From Eudromia elegans (Eukaryota; Chordata; Aves; Tinamiformes; Tinamidae), in contig PTEX01000024.1 in NCBI GenBank assembly GCA_003342815.1, positions 1,431,159 to 1,495,158 of the forward strand: a stretch of 64,000 bases of DNA, in the 5' to 3' direction. The position numbers and the translations under genes are program-made. The notes beneath the pieces were generated by a model. That model searched no databases, was not told the origin of the DNA, and worked only from the letters and a program-made list of their open reading frames with translations. This document shows, in pieces, positions 12,828 to 27,704 of this stretch. How positions within the stretch are numbered: the first letter of the stretch is position 1; every line of letters starts with the position of its first letter.

Positions 12828-14298
12828 CATTGCATGGTGTATATAATTTGTACATTTCCATGTTTGTGATGAAAATGTTAAAACTGAAAAGGTGAATATT
12901 CTTGAAGAAAATGCCATCCTATTGTGTAAGAGGAGATGCCTGCATTTATATTTAATTTTATCTAAACAGTGCAAATTGTAATGATTAATAAGGTAATTGC
13001 CAACTTTATGTCCCTAGTTGGATCCCTTCTGAGGTGGATTAGTAAAGGAAATGACTCAAGGGAGTCTGTGAACAGGAGAGCACTCGAGCATTCTTTAGGA
13101 GCAAGTTTTTAAAGAAAAGCGAGCCTCTTGTCAATATATTTGCATTTGCCATACAGCATTCTACATCTGTATTGGAATCTTTTTAGCAGCAAACATATGG
13201 AGATGGAATTGAAATCACTTGGTGAGCGTGAAGTCTGTGCAAACTGAGAATCTGTGGGATCTGCCAGAAGGATCAGATTAAGATGCAAGTGTGGAGTTCT
13301 GGTCAGATGTTATGAAAGAATTCAGGACAAAATGGCTTTTTACAAGGCTAGTGGGAAATCATGAGTGGAAACAACCAAACAGTGCAGGGAACTTTGCCAG
13401 ACTCTCTAAAGCAGCGAAACATGGGGGTCCTGTGTAATTGATTTTTCATGGCTGCATTAAATCCTGTTTTGGATCTAGCACACTGCCCAGCTGCCCGGCG
13501 AGCAGACATCTGCAGACGGTTTTGGCAAATGCCACGGCCGTTTGTGTCCCATATCTGTGCAGTTCTGCTGGACGTTACTTTTAATGCACAAGCTATAAAG
13601 CATTATGCTTTGGAGAATTGTATGATGATGTTTATGCAGCATTTCCCTCCAAAATAAGGAGCACTATGTATAATTTACCAAGGGGCTCATTATATGCTGT
13701 ATTACTCTTTTCTGTGCTTTTTTAGACATGGAACTGGACCTTTATTTGTTTTGAATACAGGAAACTCTCACATTTCTGCTGAGATACCATTTATTTGTTT
13801 TTGAACAAAACAGAAAATCCCTGCCATACGAACTTGGCTGTAAGGACGGGGCTAAAAGTAACTCAGGTGCAGACTATAATAAGCAGTTTATAGAACTTGC
13901 TACTAAAAAGAAAATATATACGGGAAGTGTCAATAATCAAGTTGCTATTAATACAGCAGGAAGTTGCTTCTTAGGTTGATGTACCTGTTTCTATTTAAAG
14001 TCTGAATATAATATTTGAAATGGTATGTAATTATGAAAGACAACATACTAATGATAAAATCTCCCAGTCAGATCTACAGGGGAAGTTTTAAAGGTAATGA
14101 AAATGAAGGATTGGCTTTTCACAGGTGTCTCAGGGACTTCTGTGTCTGATAAGTGGTTCCATCTGAGCCCTCTTTTTGCCGGTCCCTTCAAAAGGTCATT
14201 TTAGCTCCTGCTCAGCCAGGTTTGGTTCTGCAGAGTGGAAGGTGTGACCCTTCTTTGGTAACGCTGGATCTGCTCATGTGTTACCCATTGAACTACCA

Positions 14299-14318
14299 AC
14301 CTAAGCAGTTGCTTAGGT
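14299..14318. repeat. Near-palindromic 9-bp hairpin
   Basis: ACCTAAGCA and TGCTTAGGT are exact reverse complements separated by GT. Two further pairs form after one mismatch. The site is a compact, almost perfect palindrome. It is too short a stem for a microRNA precursor, but could be a dimeric protein-binding site. Confidence 0.7.
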
Positions 14319-15917
14319 AGGCTGGGGCCATAGTACAGACCTCTGAACAGTTGTCATGTGGAATTTTTTTTAAGTTTATTTAAGTATGAAGTAACTCTAG
14401 GTGCTGCAAAGCTACTTTGTAAAGGAGTTCTAGACTTAATTTTATGTAATACTTTCCAAAATACCTAAGCAACACATAATGAACATATATATGACTATAA
14501 AGAAAGTGCTATTTAATGTTAGAGTAATTAGGGAATGCATTTTGTCTTCAGTGGTTGATCAGCAAGCCAGTAACTTACCTATAGGCCCATGTATGTGTAC
14601 TCAGCTGTTCTGTTTTCCAGAGTGTGGCTTTTCAGGCTCCCTTGGAATTTAATCTTGATATTTTTTGTTTGTATGGACAGGGGATCTATGATATGTGTTC
14701 TTCCAGCATATAGTTCTCATGATTTTTAAAAATGGAAAATGTTAAGTCTTAAATAAGATATGCACTAAAACTTTCAAATGTTTTTGGTTTTCTTTGAGAT
14801 TCTCAGTTGTCAAGTGGATTAAAATAATTCCAACCAACACTTCGGAAAAATGAAAAAATAATACCATTTATTTTCCACTAATCACAACATCAGAGTTGAG
14901 TGTTTTATATAGTGAGCATGGATTTTAATCATTTTAATGCATGCAAATAGCAAAGAAATTATCATTCGTCTTTAAAATTATTTTGTGTCTTATCTGCAGA
15001 GTTAACTAGCAACTTTGAAATACAGTTTTCAATATATAGTTAATCTCAAATATGCCACAATTTTGAAGTACAAATGCATAGATCATCTTGATCGCTAATA
15101 TTTAAGAATTTGTATATGTTATATCTTCATTATTCAGTAGTATATTTAAATAAGAAACTAGTCTTAGCATATATGATAACATGTATTACCTTCAAAACTT
15201 TTTAAAAAAGCCTTCTAAGCTTCCAGTTTTCTACATGAAGTGCTCTGCTGCTTTCTGCTTTGGGGATAGTACACCATGTTAATTCTTAGTCATTTCTGCA
15301 AACTATAGTCTGTAGAATCTGTTCTTTTGATCATATATGATAACTCTTTGTTGTAACATCAGTGCTTGTAGAGAAGATATTTGAAATAACAACTTGGGAG
15401 TCTGTGCAAGTGCCACTGGAAATGTCAGTTTTCAAACCAGAGAGACATCTGATTTAATTAGAAATAGAGACTTCATTTTTCCCTGGGCTATGTATCACTT
15501 GCATCAGTATGACCTTTTTAGCTCAATAATTCTGCATCCCGCTACTGGGGGACTGGCTGATGGGAGGGCTACTGACTTTTTTTTTCTTTCTTCATTTTTT
15601 CCCATCTTTTTTCTTTTTTAAGGAATATGAGAGGTCCTAAGTATTAATCTGATGATTCACTACGTGATTTCTGTGGTTTGTTTAACAGTTAGTAGTGACA
15701 AAGGGCTCAGTACATTATGTTTGAAATACAAAACACTCAGCCACTGCACTTCTCAGAAATTTACTGTTATGGTTTAGATTGCATAAAGAAAGTCTTCTTG
15801 TATTATGTATCGGAGGATATTATGACTATTGATGCTTTAATTAAAGATCTTAGATTGTAAAGGATTTTCTCCTATACCTATTAAATTTAAATTTTTTTGA
15901 AAAGACAAATGATGACA

Positions 15918-15966
15918 TTTTTGAATTATTTAATTAAATGGAATAATTAGTTCCATAATTCAAAAA
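15918..15966. repeat. 12-bp inverted repeat with inner hairpin
   Basis: TTTTTGAATTAT (15918-15929) and ATAATTCAAAAA (15955-15966) are exact reverse complements. Inside them GGAA (15940) pairs with TTCC (15951) around TAATTAG. TAATTA/TTAATTAA motifs in the interior are homeodomain-type core sites. Very AT-rich DNA makes such arms easier by chance. Confidence 0.65.
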
Positions 15967-17279
15967 CTTGGAACTCAAAGTTTAGTTCTTTCACAAAAAT
16001 CCAACCGATAAGAAAAGTATGGTCATGCTCCATTTATGTCCTATTTAGTACCTACTGTAATGTATTGATTTTTTTTAGCATGTGCACTAATGTAGTATTT
16101 GCAGAGAGAGCAGAGATCATTATTTTACTGCTGACGGCAGACAGAGTATGGTTCCATGTATATTTACATGAATCAAATTTAATATATGCTCCTCTCTCTG
16201 GTTGTGCCAAATAGCAAGTTGATGTGGGGCTTTGCTGTGAAAGGAATCACTCCAATTATTTCAACTAAAAATGCCTCCCTCCTTTTCTTTTTTTCTGTCT
16301 ACGCACTTGCTTTTAACCTAGTTCCTACATTAATCCAGTTGACAGCATGGGTCTGTGCACACTTCTCCCAGCTCGATAGATGGGTGTGAATCCGGCAAAG
16401 GGAGCAGAGGCTGGTGCCAGTGGTTTTGCTGATGGCCAAAAAGCTGCATACAGTCTCCTCCCATTTGTGGTAACATTTTTCAGAGCATTTCATTTCTGTT
16501 GCTATTACAGTATTAGGGTATTTTTTGTTGTTTTTTTTTGTCATTTTTTGAGTGATTAGTTGCAGATCTGCAGGTAGATGTGCACAACTCAGACTTGCCC
16601 AGATCTGTGTCAGGACAAACGTTTAGTGTAACTCGTAGTTGGCAGAACGGGAAGGTGACTGACTCATGTAATAAAATTCCCAAGAAATTTTTCCTAGTAC
16701 TACATCTGTGTGGATAGATTAGTGTAGTCTGGACTCCTCTCAGAAGTATTTGAAGTGCAGAAGGATTTACTTTGATCTCGTATCACTGTAGCATTTGCTG
16801 CTTTTTGCCAGTGATGCACCTTGCCTTGCACAGCTCTGCTTGTCAGCTGGCGTGGTGCAGAGTACCTGCGGCCTTAATTAGAGCAAAGTCAACACTTTAT
16901 AAAAGCTCTGAATTCTGTAAAATTCTGTGCTTCATCAGCAAATGAGAATTCAGGCTCCAGCCTGTTTTTGAAAAGGAGGCTACTGTCCTAACTTCATAGG
17001 AAATTCTTTCTGGAAATGTCATCAAGTTGCGCTGCTCTATGCAAATTCATAGTGCTCTGTTCCTGATAAAAATTGTTTCTCCATTCTGCATTCCCGACAC
17101 AATTTCTTACCATTTCAGTGATGGGGAAACTTTAAGTGGGGGAAAAATATTCCTGTGGTCTTAGAATAAATCTAGATTATATTGGAAAAGCAATGAAGAG
17201 AGTATTGTTGTCATAACACTAAGGGAATTTTAACCCCCACTGCATTTAAGACCATGCTGATATATAAAAACCCATTCTC

Positions 17280-17305
17280 TTTTTTTTTTTTCCTTTCCCC
17301 CCCCC
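17280..17305. repeat. T12 plus C9 pyrimidine tract
   Basis: A homopyrimidine run of T12, CC, TTT and C9 continues into TTCCCTTTGTTTC. It could act as a cryptic polypyrimidine tract, but no AG and exon-like sequence with a donor follows closely. Confidence 0.75.
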
Positions 17306-20300
17306 TTCCCTTTGTTTCTTCAAAAACAAATTACAGATTGAATATGCAGAGTAGAAGCAGGATTGTTTTGATTCTTTATCTATACAACTTTTTAAATCTT
17401 CCTAAATTATAGGAGATCTACATGGACATTGAAAACCTCTGGTCTAGTTATATTTAAACAGTAGAAACTCATTGTTCAGAGTCCTAATATTTATTCTGGC
17501 ATTTGAAAATTATCTGAATTGGTAATGATAAAGATGGTGGAGTAGTAAGGTCCCTCTAATGTCTCTTCCTTTAAACCAGAAATCTGCTTTTTGACATTTA
17601 AGACTCCTTTGGGGTTTAGCTAAGTACCTTCGTGTGCTGTGTGTTTTGCACAGTTCAGAAGATTTGCTCTTTTTTCACATTGAAGAGCACTGCTGAAAGT
17701 GTAGATTAGAATCACAAAAAGCTCTTCAGGAGTGGGATTCATCTTCTTGCATATCTGCAGTGACAATTGAAAATGATAACTACACGTAGTATTTAAAAAT
17801 AGTAAAAACTAATAAAATAATCATTATATAAGCAATAAATTATGAAAAGTATAGCTGATGGAGTTACAACTTCAGGAAGGTATTCTGAGATGACTGCCAA
17901 TGCTTGTAGCTATATAAAATCTTGTACCCTTTTGCAAAGTACTCTGCTTAGGAACTTTAGTAAAATAGATTTTCCATTTGAATGGAAAGTACATTTGAAG
18001 ATGCTGAGAAATGGAATAGCCATCATCTCCCTAGGACCTTTGTTCTTCTGTTTGATAACAGTCATTGCCACATACTCTGTGTTTCTTGCTTGTTTGCTTT
18101 TAAAACAACCTAATAATTTCTGTATTTTTGTCTACTCTTAACTCTCTCTGCTAAACTGAAGTGTTTTAGTTCCTGATATTTCCTTGCTTCATATAGAAAT
18201 TTATACATTATAGTTGTATCATTTAAGCCGTATATTTTGATAAGTTAAAGTGGGATAATAATCATATAGTGTTTCTTTAACTGCCTTACTATGTGATGCC
18301 CCTTTTCTGCATGATCTTAGCTTTTGTTTTTATATCCTTTTAAAACTGTGGACACCAAAATATGTAAGTACTACTTCAGCAGTGCTATATCTGGAAGCAA
18401 AATCACTTCCCTGTTTCTGTCAGTGCACTCTTATGTACTTATCCAAGGATCAAGTTACGTCTTCCACCACTGCATTGTATCCTGGGGCTCATATTAAGTT
18501 ACTGGACCATCTCAAGTCTTCTTCAGAGTATCTGATCTCCCTGATGGGCGCCCCTGTTCTGAAACTCTGCCCTGCAGCCTTTATTTCTGAATGTGTGAAA
18601 TGTATTTCTCTGCTTTTAAAATGTACTCTTTGGATGGGTCAAACTATTAAATGATCCAAAGCATTTGTACAATTGCCATGACTTCATAATTGCTTAGAGT
18701 TTCACCAATATTTCTGTAATCCGTCCACTTTATTTTCATTGATCTTACATTTAATATTAGCTGGGATTTTAATGAAGGCTAGAATGAAATTGTGGGCAGA
18801 GTGATTGTCAGAAAGGAAGAACCTGCCAGTGCATGGGAATAATGAAGCTTTCTAAAAAGACAGTTCAAAGGAAAATGAAAAAAAGAAGACTATGAAAATT
18901 ACAGTGCTACAGGAAATAAATTAAATGGAGTTCAAGAATGTCTTGCAATGTGAAAATTAGGATTTTTACTCTATTGCAGAAGGAGAAATGGTATAAAAAC
19001 AGAATGCTGGAACTGGATAGAAAAAGGGAGAGGGTTTGACACCGTCCCTTAAGAGAGCAAAACTTTTATTCAGCCAGTGTGGCTTTGACTTCCTTTGGCC
19101 TGCTTCTCTCTTGAACATAGTAATTGAAATGTTACCTTCATGTATTATTTGATAAATTTCAAATATATTAAACATGCATTTTTCAGGGATCATAGGTTGG
19201 GGATTTTTTATCTGTTTCTCTAGGTTGACGTCCTGTTTCTGTGACCTTATGTAAGTTAGATTTTTTTCCTGTCAGTGAAGGAAGACTATTGGTGCCAGCA
19301 GCTTCAGCAAGGCTGAGCTGCAGGGTCTGCAGTGTGGTAAAGTGACCAGCTACTTATTTTGGTAATTGAATATCAGATTATATAATCTATAAATTCAAAG
19401 TATAGAGTATAGGAACCAGTCTTATCTATGGTGCTTCTTCTCAATAAAACTAAATTGTCTTCATGACTAAATTAGAATGCCTTCTGCATTGTTTTAATTG
19501 CAGTCATGGTTAGACAAGATGGGTTCCTAGAGATGAAGTTTTGCATCGTGTCTCTGTAGCAGGACTGTTGCAGGGCCATCCCCTGGCTCTCCTTGCAGCT
19601 CCATTAGCATCCATGCAGGGAACGATCTGGGCTGAACTGCAGGGCCCCACGTTGGGTGGTTCCTGGGTGGCTTGGGCTTGCAAAACTTATCAGCAAGAGA
19701 TTGTGGTGGAAAACAAAATGTAGGCAGCTTTGGAGCTTTCCTCACCGAATGCAGAGTACTTCACAGAAAGAGGAAGATAATCTTCCTGTGAATATTTGTG
19801 CCAAATATTATTCACACAGGAGTCAAACTGGGGTGTTTCAGTATTTTGTAGCATATGTTTTTATTGTCTACAAATAAAATTATAAAGCAGATTTTTTATT
19901 TCCTGGAATTCTTGCTTTCCTTCAGAATTTACAGTAACTTGGGGATTTTGCAGTTCAGATGGCTCTTTTTGTGCTTATATTTCCATTCTGTGTTGTGTTT
20001 TTGGAAGCGTTAGATATGTTAGTTAACAAAACTGGGTCTGGTTGTTGGGCAATCTGTTTGGTTTCACACATGAGATGAGGACATTGGCTAGATTTCTTAA
20101 GTTACATGAAAATATATTATTATTAAGATTTGTCATTTGGAACCCAAGTTAAACATAGTTTTGAACAGTTTTAATTCTTACTGTTTTATTACAGTCCTTT
20201 CATTTTAATTAAAATACATTCTGTTCTTGTAATTTTAAGCCAGTATGTATAAATAATATATTAAAATACTTCACATATTCCTTTAAAAGAATCTTAAAAT

Positions 20301-21094
20301 TAGGGAGTCAAAGACTCTGAGGTTAAGAAATGTCAGAATAAAGTTGTATGCATTCACACTTTACTTTTATATCAATAGGACTATATTTCTTGCAAGATGC
20401 ATATAATTTTGAGGATCAATAAATGATAAATATTTCTCAACTTTCCAGTTATTGGGGCTTACTCAGGCTGAGTTAGTACTTTTGCATTAATTTACACATG
20501 GTCCCTTAACTTCTTTTTTGCCTCTGTCAGACGCAATACAGCACACTTAGGAAGTGAGTTTATCTCTGAAATTTTTGTATATTAAGAATTCTGCTTTCTC
20601 TGTTGTTTTTTGTTGATATATTTATATATTTAGTTTGTGGCTGAAAATTAGAATACCTGGGAATACCTCTTTGAGGGGAAATACCAATATGATTGAAGAA
20701 TAATGAATACAACAAACAAGCTATATAATTGGAGGACGGGACGACCAAAAAAAAAAAGACAACAGAATTGTCTTTAAGTCTTTGCTGTAGGGGGTGTATC
20801 TATATGTGTGGTTGAAGATGGCTGTGCATTTGCTTCTCCTGCCTTCTGAGGATGGAAGTTAGTTGCAGGGCAGGAGTCATAGCAGCTGTGCTGCCTCCAT
20901 GTGTGCCTTGTCTCAGCTCTGCTGGGCTGCAGCGGCTGGAGTCTGCCATGCAGAACTGCCCATTGTGTCTGTTCATAGAAGTTTTCTATCAAGTTGCCTT
21001 CCAAGCGTCTAATCCTGAAATTTGCATTCCAGGAAAACTGGTCAATTGAATGAATACCTGGCTGTATTCTAATCTGACAGGTTCTTTTCCTCTT

Positions 21095-21119
21095 AAAAAA
21101 AAAAAAAAAAAAAAAAAAA
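21095..21119. repeat. Poly-A tract (A25)
   Basis: Twenty-five A residues preceded by TTTTCCTCTT. No retroposed gene was recognised in the preceding bases. Confidence 0.85.
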
Positions 21120-24100
21120 TCCATCCTCATAATTCAAGATGAAGCAGAAGGTTTTCATTCAAGCATACTCTCCAGGTGAAGATTGCTCATGAGCCTTGCA
21201 TCAGTACGTGGGTCTCTTGGGATGAAAACTGGCCATACGGGACATTGTTGCTTGCCCCTGTTGCCAACGTTGTCTGCAACCCCATCTGGGGCAGGGCTGT
21301 GCTCAATTTGCCTCACCAGCCACAGAGCAGGGCTCCCCAGAGGCTTCATGGGGCCAAGGCAGCCGTGGGGCAGCAGCAGCCACATCTGTACTAGTTATTA
21401 AGCGTGCACACTGGAACCTAAGCTAGGCTGAAAGTTACAAACCCACATCCCTTTGAAGAGTTTAGTTGTTTTCATTATCCTGTATTTGTTACTGGTAATG
21501 ATCTTACAGCTGGTATCTCTTGGTAATTACATTTTACATACAGTGAGCACTTAATCAAGGTCCAGTCATTACTAACATTAGATTATCAAATCCTAAATTG
21601 GATGAGGTTGTAGATAGAGGTAATTTCTTTTTTAGATGACCTGGTTTGGTCAGCAGTCCCTCCTAGTGTAGTGAAAGAAATAACATATGTCCACAGACTT
21701 TGACCTTCAAATGTCTTTAGACCATCTTGGGCACATCCTCAAGTTGGCGTCTGACCATCTTGCTTTCAAGACTATATTTGGGCATTTTGCAGTCTGTACA
21801 TTCTTATTATGATCCTATTTCTGTGCTTGAGATTAAACAGGCCCCTGGTATCTTGCTGTAGTTAATATGTGATCAGGTATCCAGTCTGGCTGCTCCCTGT
21901 ATTCCTGTTCCGACCTTTGTTCATTTACAAGCACACCCTGGATTCTCCTCATTCCCAGATAACATTAGACTTTGGTTTAGCAATTGGTTAAATCAATACT
22001 AAATGAAAACGAAGAGTTAACACACTCAATTAATAGAAGCCATAGCCATAACAGCAGCAGCAGTGCTGGCCTGGGCCACTGCCCCATAGTGTGAGCAGTG
22101 CTGTGGGCAACGGTCCCGCTCCCTGCTCTTCTAGGGGACTATGGCAGGCTGTTCCCCCAGAGCGTCAGCTGAGCTGACCTAGTCTCTACACTGTGTGACG
22201 CTGCCTCTGCTTCTGTTTGCAGTAAGGAATCAAGGATCTTACCAGCTCTATAGGGACTTCCTTCCCCTCTTCTTCCATGTACAACAAAATTACATTGTAT
22301 GGTTGAATCTTGAAATTGCTTTAGAGACATAAGAGTAAATGCAGGTACGGAGTAATTGCTGAGTATATGTTCCCCTGAATTAAGTGTTATGGCAGGTGAT
22401 GACAGGTCACAGAAGAGCTGTTATTAGATTCTCCTGCTGCAGTCACTTGATCCACTCATTTTTCATCTGTTAAGAATGGAGCTGTATTTTCATAACACGT
22501 TTAACTTGTCTGCTAATGATTCGTTTTGGTATTTGGATATCTACACCTATTCAGGAAGCTCTTGCCTGTTTACAGAACAGGAGGAAAAAAAACTTTTTAA
22601 AAGATCATGATTGAGTTTAAGTACCATATTTGTCACAACCTTTTTACAAGGAATTGCCTAATATGAGCATTATATACTCCTCTTTTAAACTGTATCTTAC
22701 ATATTATTTGTCTGCTGAGTTGAAAGTAAAATGCAACATAAATAACCCATCATATAGAGGAGATGCTCTTTACAGAGAATATCTGCTGTATCATCTGCGA
22801 TGGAAGTTTAACAGAGAAAATGTTTATAACAACTTTTTAGATGGGCAATAAGTTGTCAGTATACAACAATATTATACTAAATTCTTAAAAGGGGGTTGAG
22901 GCTGTCCCCCAGCCAAGCCTGTGGGGTTTAGTGAGGTAACTGGTGTGTTAATTTTCATGGAAATCAGCCCTAGTACCAGAGGGAAAGCAGATGACAAATG
23001 GCCTGTAGGTCTTAAGGGAGTTCTTGCATGGCTGTGATGTGCTGGAGAAGGAAGTCTGATTGCTGGGCTGTTAAATCTGGGCAATTCTGCTGCTGAGTAT
23101 TGTTACATGAATAAAAATGATGGAAGAATCAGTGTGGCTTTTATCAATGGAGTCATAAATGCATCATAAATCGGAGTGCTTTGTGGCAGTCAGTGAGCAT
23201 GCAGATAAAGGCAGGTTTGACGTAGATGACTGTGCTCATCTACATTCTCAAAAGGCTTCCAGCAAGACTTCTAACGACATCAAAATATCCTGGAAAAGAG
23301 GATAAATCCTTTCATGAGCCAATTACTTCCTAAGGATGAACATTAGGAATAAATTGGTCAGGTTTCAGAATTGGGGATTATTCCCAGCATGGGTCCCTGA
23401 GGTTTGTGCTATGTTATTTACCATCTTCTGGCCACCAGGAGAAGTAGATTAGTGGGTTATGAAGGATGTACACTTGAGGTGACAGGTATTTCTGCCATTC
23501 TTAGCCTAGTACAAATCTTCTTTGGATTTATGGAGCCTAGATAATTGCAGCTGAATGCTTTGGGAATTTCATCGCAATAAGAAAAAGGAATAAATTTGGT
23601 TTGCAGCCTCAAATGGAAGAACTCAAATGGAGGAGTTTCCTGAAAGATGAGTCAGAAACTTTTGTTTCCTGCCTTTTCCTGTTTTCACATGGAGGAGCTT
23701 TACTGTAAACAATATTTATGCAAAAACTGATACGAAGACCTTACTCCTTGAGGTGCGCGTTTGAGGACTTGTGTGGCTTGTCGTTGTGCTTTGAGGTGAA
23801 AAATGTGTCCTTTTGTAGAAACTAAGTTCAGAATGTATGGGCAGACTTACAAAATAATACCAGTGCTACATTGGAAAATAATGACTATTCCTGCGGTTGC
23901 TAGTTTTCCTAGTCTTCTGACTAGGATATCTGTGTGGATCCTTTTACTGGATTAATGTGTTCTACCTATGAATGGTTTTACATACAAGAATAAAAGGACT
24001 GGAAAAGTGGTGCTGGATGTTTGTCCTCAAAACAAACCAAACAAAAAACCCACTTGGGAACTGTTGACTATTCCAAATATGAAGCATGCATTTGCCATGA

Positions 24101-27100
24101 AATAATAAAATCCTGTGCATTCTTGGCTTCAAAATGGAACAGATTTTCCTACAAGCCATTCTGTAGGAAAGATCTGAATTTGTGTTTGCAGATGAAAACT
24201 AATATGCCTATAATATTTGGATTATTTCCAGCAATTGCATACTGCCAAAGAGTCATAATTTATTCTCCTGTTTTCCACTTCATCATTTTTGAGATGACAA
24301 AAGGGAAAAATTATATAGAATGCCTCAGACAGCTTTTAATTAAATACATTTTCTCAGATTGTAGGCATCTGATCAGGTGGTTACGCTGGACATTCTGGAT
24401 TTCATTAGCAAGTAAAAATAGCTAGAACACACTAATGAAATAATATGATAGAGCATGCTGCCTGCACAAATGTCTGAGGCATAAATCTAAGCACCTTCAG
24501 CTTCTTCATAAAGATAAGAACCCACATCTTGTATGCTGTTCCACCATCAAATGCTCAATTATTATTATTAGGGAGGAAAAATGAAAAAAATGAAGCACCT
24601 TGGAGTTATCTCAAGCAGGGCCTGAAGTGGGAATGGAAAAAAAGCTGCAGGTCTGGGAGCCTCTGTCTGTCCACATTACCACACTGAGCTATAGACTAGA
24701 GGCCTTCCTATATCAGGATAAATAAGGCTGCAGTTGCCTAGGCTGAAAGACCTTTGGCTGGAGAATCCTGCATTTCACTTCATGTATTAGGACATACATT
24801 TTGCAAAGGATGATAAATGAGAGTGTGTTCTTTTAACTCTTTGGAGAATGCGGGAGCTCAGGCTACTTACTACAGTATAAGGGGGGCTATTATACAGTCT
24901 GTATTGCATTTAGAATTGCAGTGAATGATATGGAAGATATAGGTAGAATACATAAATGCACTTTTATAGTCACTTCAGTCTTTTTGAAACCTACCCCACA
25001 TTGCTTCTTAACGAAGCAAAGGTAATTGATCTTGCTATCTGTTATTTGTCTCTTCAGAAAGTATGTTCAAAAGTGGAGGCCTGGCAAATGTCAAGTGTAT
25101 TTGATAGATGGCTAGAGTTCTTAAAATATTAAATTTCTACAGATCTTGTGTTACTCACTGGGTCGATGTCTGATGGAAATCCAATTCTACATCTGAGAAA
25201 AGTCATAGAACTGAGTTCCTTCCCTGCCAGGTAGGAAGTCAGTGAGGAGGAAAATATTTGAGGTTGGTAAGAAAAAGCACCGCAGTGATGGATTGCACAA
25301 GGAGTTTTGATCTAGGTGACCTAGTTTACAAAGCCACAGGAAAACAGGCATCACAGCTGTTTTTGGCTATTACTCAAAGAACAATATGCATTTTAAGGAG
25401 TGGTTAGAACTACTCCAGGCTTCAAATTAATTAAATGATTATGGAATATTCTGATGATTTAACCTCTTTATCCTGTGTGTGTTCTTGGGTTACTCTGTAC
25501 TCTTGAAACTGTTAATGGAAAGGTTCTGCTGAAAAAAATTAGAGTTAGAGCCTTCTTGCTTTCCATAATGGGATGGGGAGAGATACATTTTTAGGAGCAT
25601 AACGGTCTGGTCTCTGCAATTAGTGCCTCATCATCGTCTCATCTGGAATAGTCCATTGATCTGCTTTTTCCAAAATTCCTACGAGCATTCTGTCTTAATA
25701 CTGCAGGTTTGGATGTCAACTACAAATTTAATTCTTCATATAAAGATGAAAAGAACCTGAGCACCAAAGTTAAGTAAACTAATAGCCAGGTTTGCAAGTG
25801 TGTGTTTGTGGACTGATTATTTCTTCATATTTAAGATCTGAAGATACCCAAATTGTCTACTAAATTGTGATCTCCCCTTTGCATAGCTTCTGACTTTTAT
25901 TCTCATTAAAAAAGTAAATTTTTTCTTCTAATTGTTTATATAAATACTTGGTTACCTGCTTCAATTTTTGTTCCATACCCTTTGAAACCTGAGGGCTCTT
26001 CTGCCTTTGCTCACTTTCCTTTGTGCATGTCGAAATTGCACACTTGACCATACAGTTTTGTACTTCTACTGCTTCTGTCATTTGCAGTGTTTGTAGTTAT
26101 AATCTGTGATGATGTGTGATGCACAAAGTCTCATTGGCCTGAAGAGAAGTACACTAGTGTTAAATGAAATATTAGGCAACAGTGACTAATGTTCTGTTAC
26201 AAACATGGCAACTTTACTAGAAAAATGTGTTAACTGTGGTAATCTGATAAAACTGAAATTGAAAAATGTGCCAATGCTCAGTTTTCATGCCCCCTCAGAA
26301 TAATGTGTAAAAGTGCCCAGCCAACGCAGACTTTGTGCTGGTAACTTACTCTAGTAGTTACATATAGGCTAAGTTCAACTGCAGCGAATTAAATATGTCC
26401 TAAGGCACTTGAAACTTGATAAAGCAAAGGGCAATTCTTATGAACGTATGTACAGACAGATGCAGCCAGAAAGGATGACTGCCCCCGTGGGACTCCTTAC
26501 TTGCTGTGTACAGCTCCGCTTTTTTTTTTCTTCATGTGTAGGCCTGTCATAAAATAAAACCTGGAGATTACTAACACCTGAGGTTCTGTTGTCACATCCT
26601 CCGTGTTACCACTTGCCTTTTTTTAAATAAGAGTCTTAAAAATGAAATCTGTAGAATTTTACTGTAGAAAAGTAAAATCTGGGAAACCATCAGCCTTGAA
26701 CTGCAAACAGTTGCAGCTACATGAGCCGAAAATGGGAGGACCCTAAATACAATTACCCAAGTGGCTTTTTTAGGGGAAGGAGAAGGGATGGGATGAGAGA
26801 GGGGAAAATGCTGGAGTGTGCTTGACTGCATTAGAGGAAACAAGAAGTAATGTATGTTATTTTGCTGAATGGTGTTGTGATCAATTGCTCTACTAATTCA
26901 ATTTTGAATGAGAGGATCTTATTTGTTAAATAAATAATGAAATTTCACACCCTTTTAGCAAAATGAGGTAAGAGACATGAGCCTGGAGCTTGTGAGCATT
27001 TCCATCAGTGGTTTTGTATGTAAGGGGCCATAATTTTTCCTGGGATTAACCATGCAGGTTACCAATACAAACTAACTGATTATAACTGGAAGCTTAGTAA

Positions 27101-27704
27101 TACATCTTGTAGGCTTTGGGTTGAAGAGAATCCATTGTGGCATTCCGGAGAAAATATAAAATAATGAGTAGAGACAATCTTTAAAGAGTAGATAGCAAAT
27201 GTTTCTACAGTTTTGACAAAACTATAAAAACCCATGCTTTTGCTCAACATTAATAAAACTTTTCATCTGAATACTTTGCTAGATTTATAAAAGAAAAGAA
27301 GCAATTACTGCAGTGTCTTTTTAAAATTTTGGTATTAGTCAACTGAAATACTAAAAATTCCTGATTCACTTGAGATTTACGTTCATCTTCCTCACAGCCC
27401 CATCTTAGTGCTGTCCTGAAGGCATCCCCCAGTCCCCTGGAGTACGCAAATCTGACCCTTTTTGTCCTTTTGTCATTCTCTGTTTTTTTTTCTGATCTAA
27501 GAATTTCCCCGTATTACCAGTAAGATGTTACTGGTTTCCAGTTCGGTGGGACCTGCTATATTATTGTATTTTTTTAATTCAATTTCTAGTGATCTCATTC
27601 TCAGAGTTTTACAGTTCTTTTCAGACAGTGTTTCAGCCTTTATTGACCCAGCCCTCTAAGTTTGTCATTAATGAGTTTCATGAGCAAACTGACTATTAGG
27701 ACCA

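Noticed and set aside
26107..26150. C/D snoRNA-like TGATGATG ... CTGA
   Set aside because: Spacing between boxes is too short for a standard C/D RNA and no terminal stem is visible.
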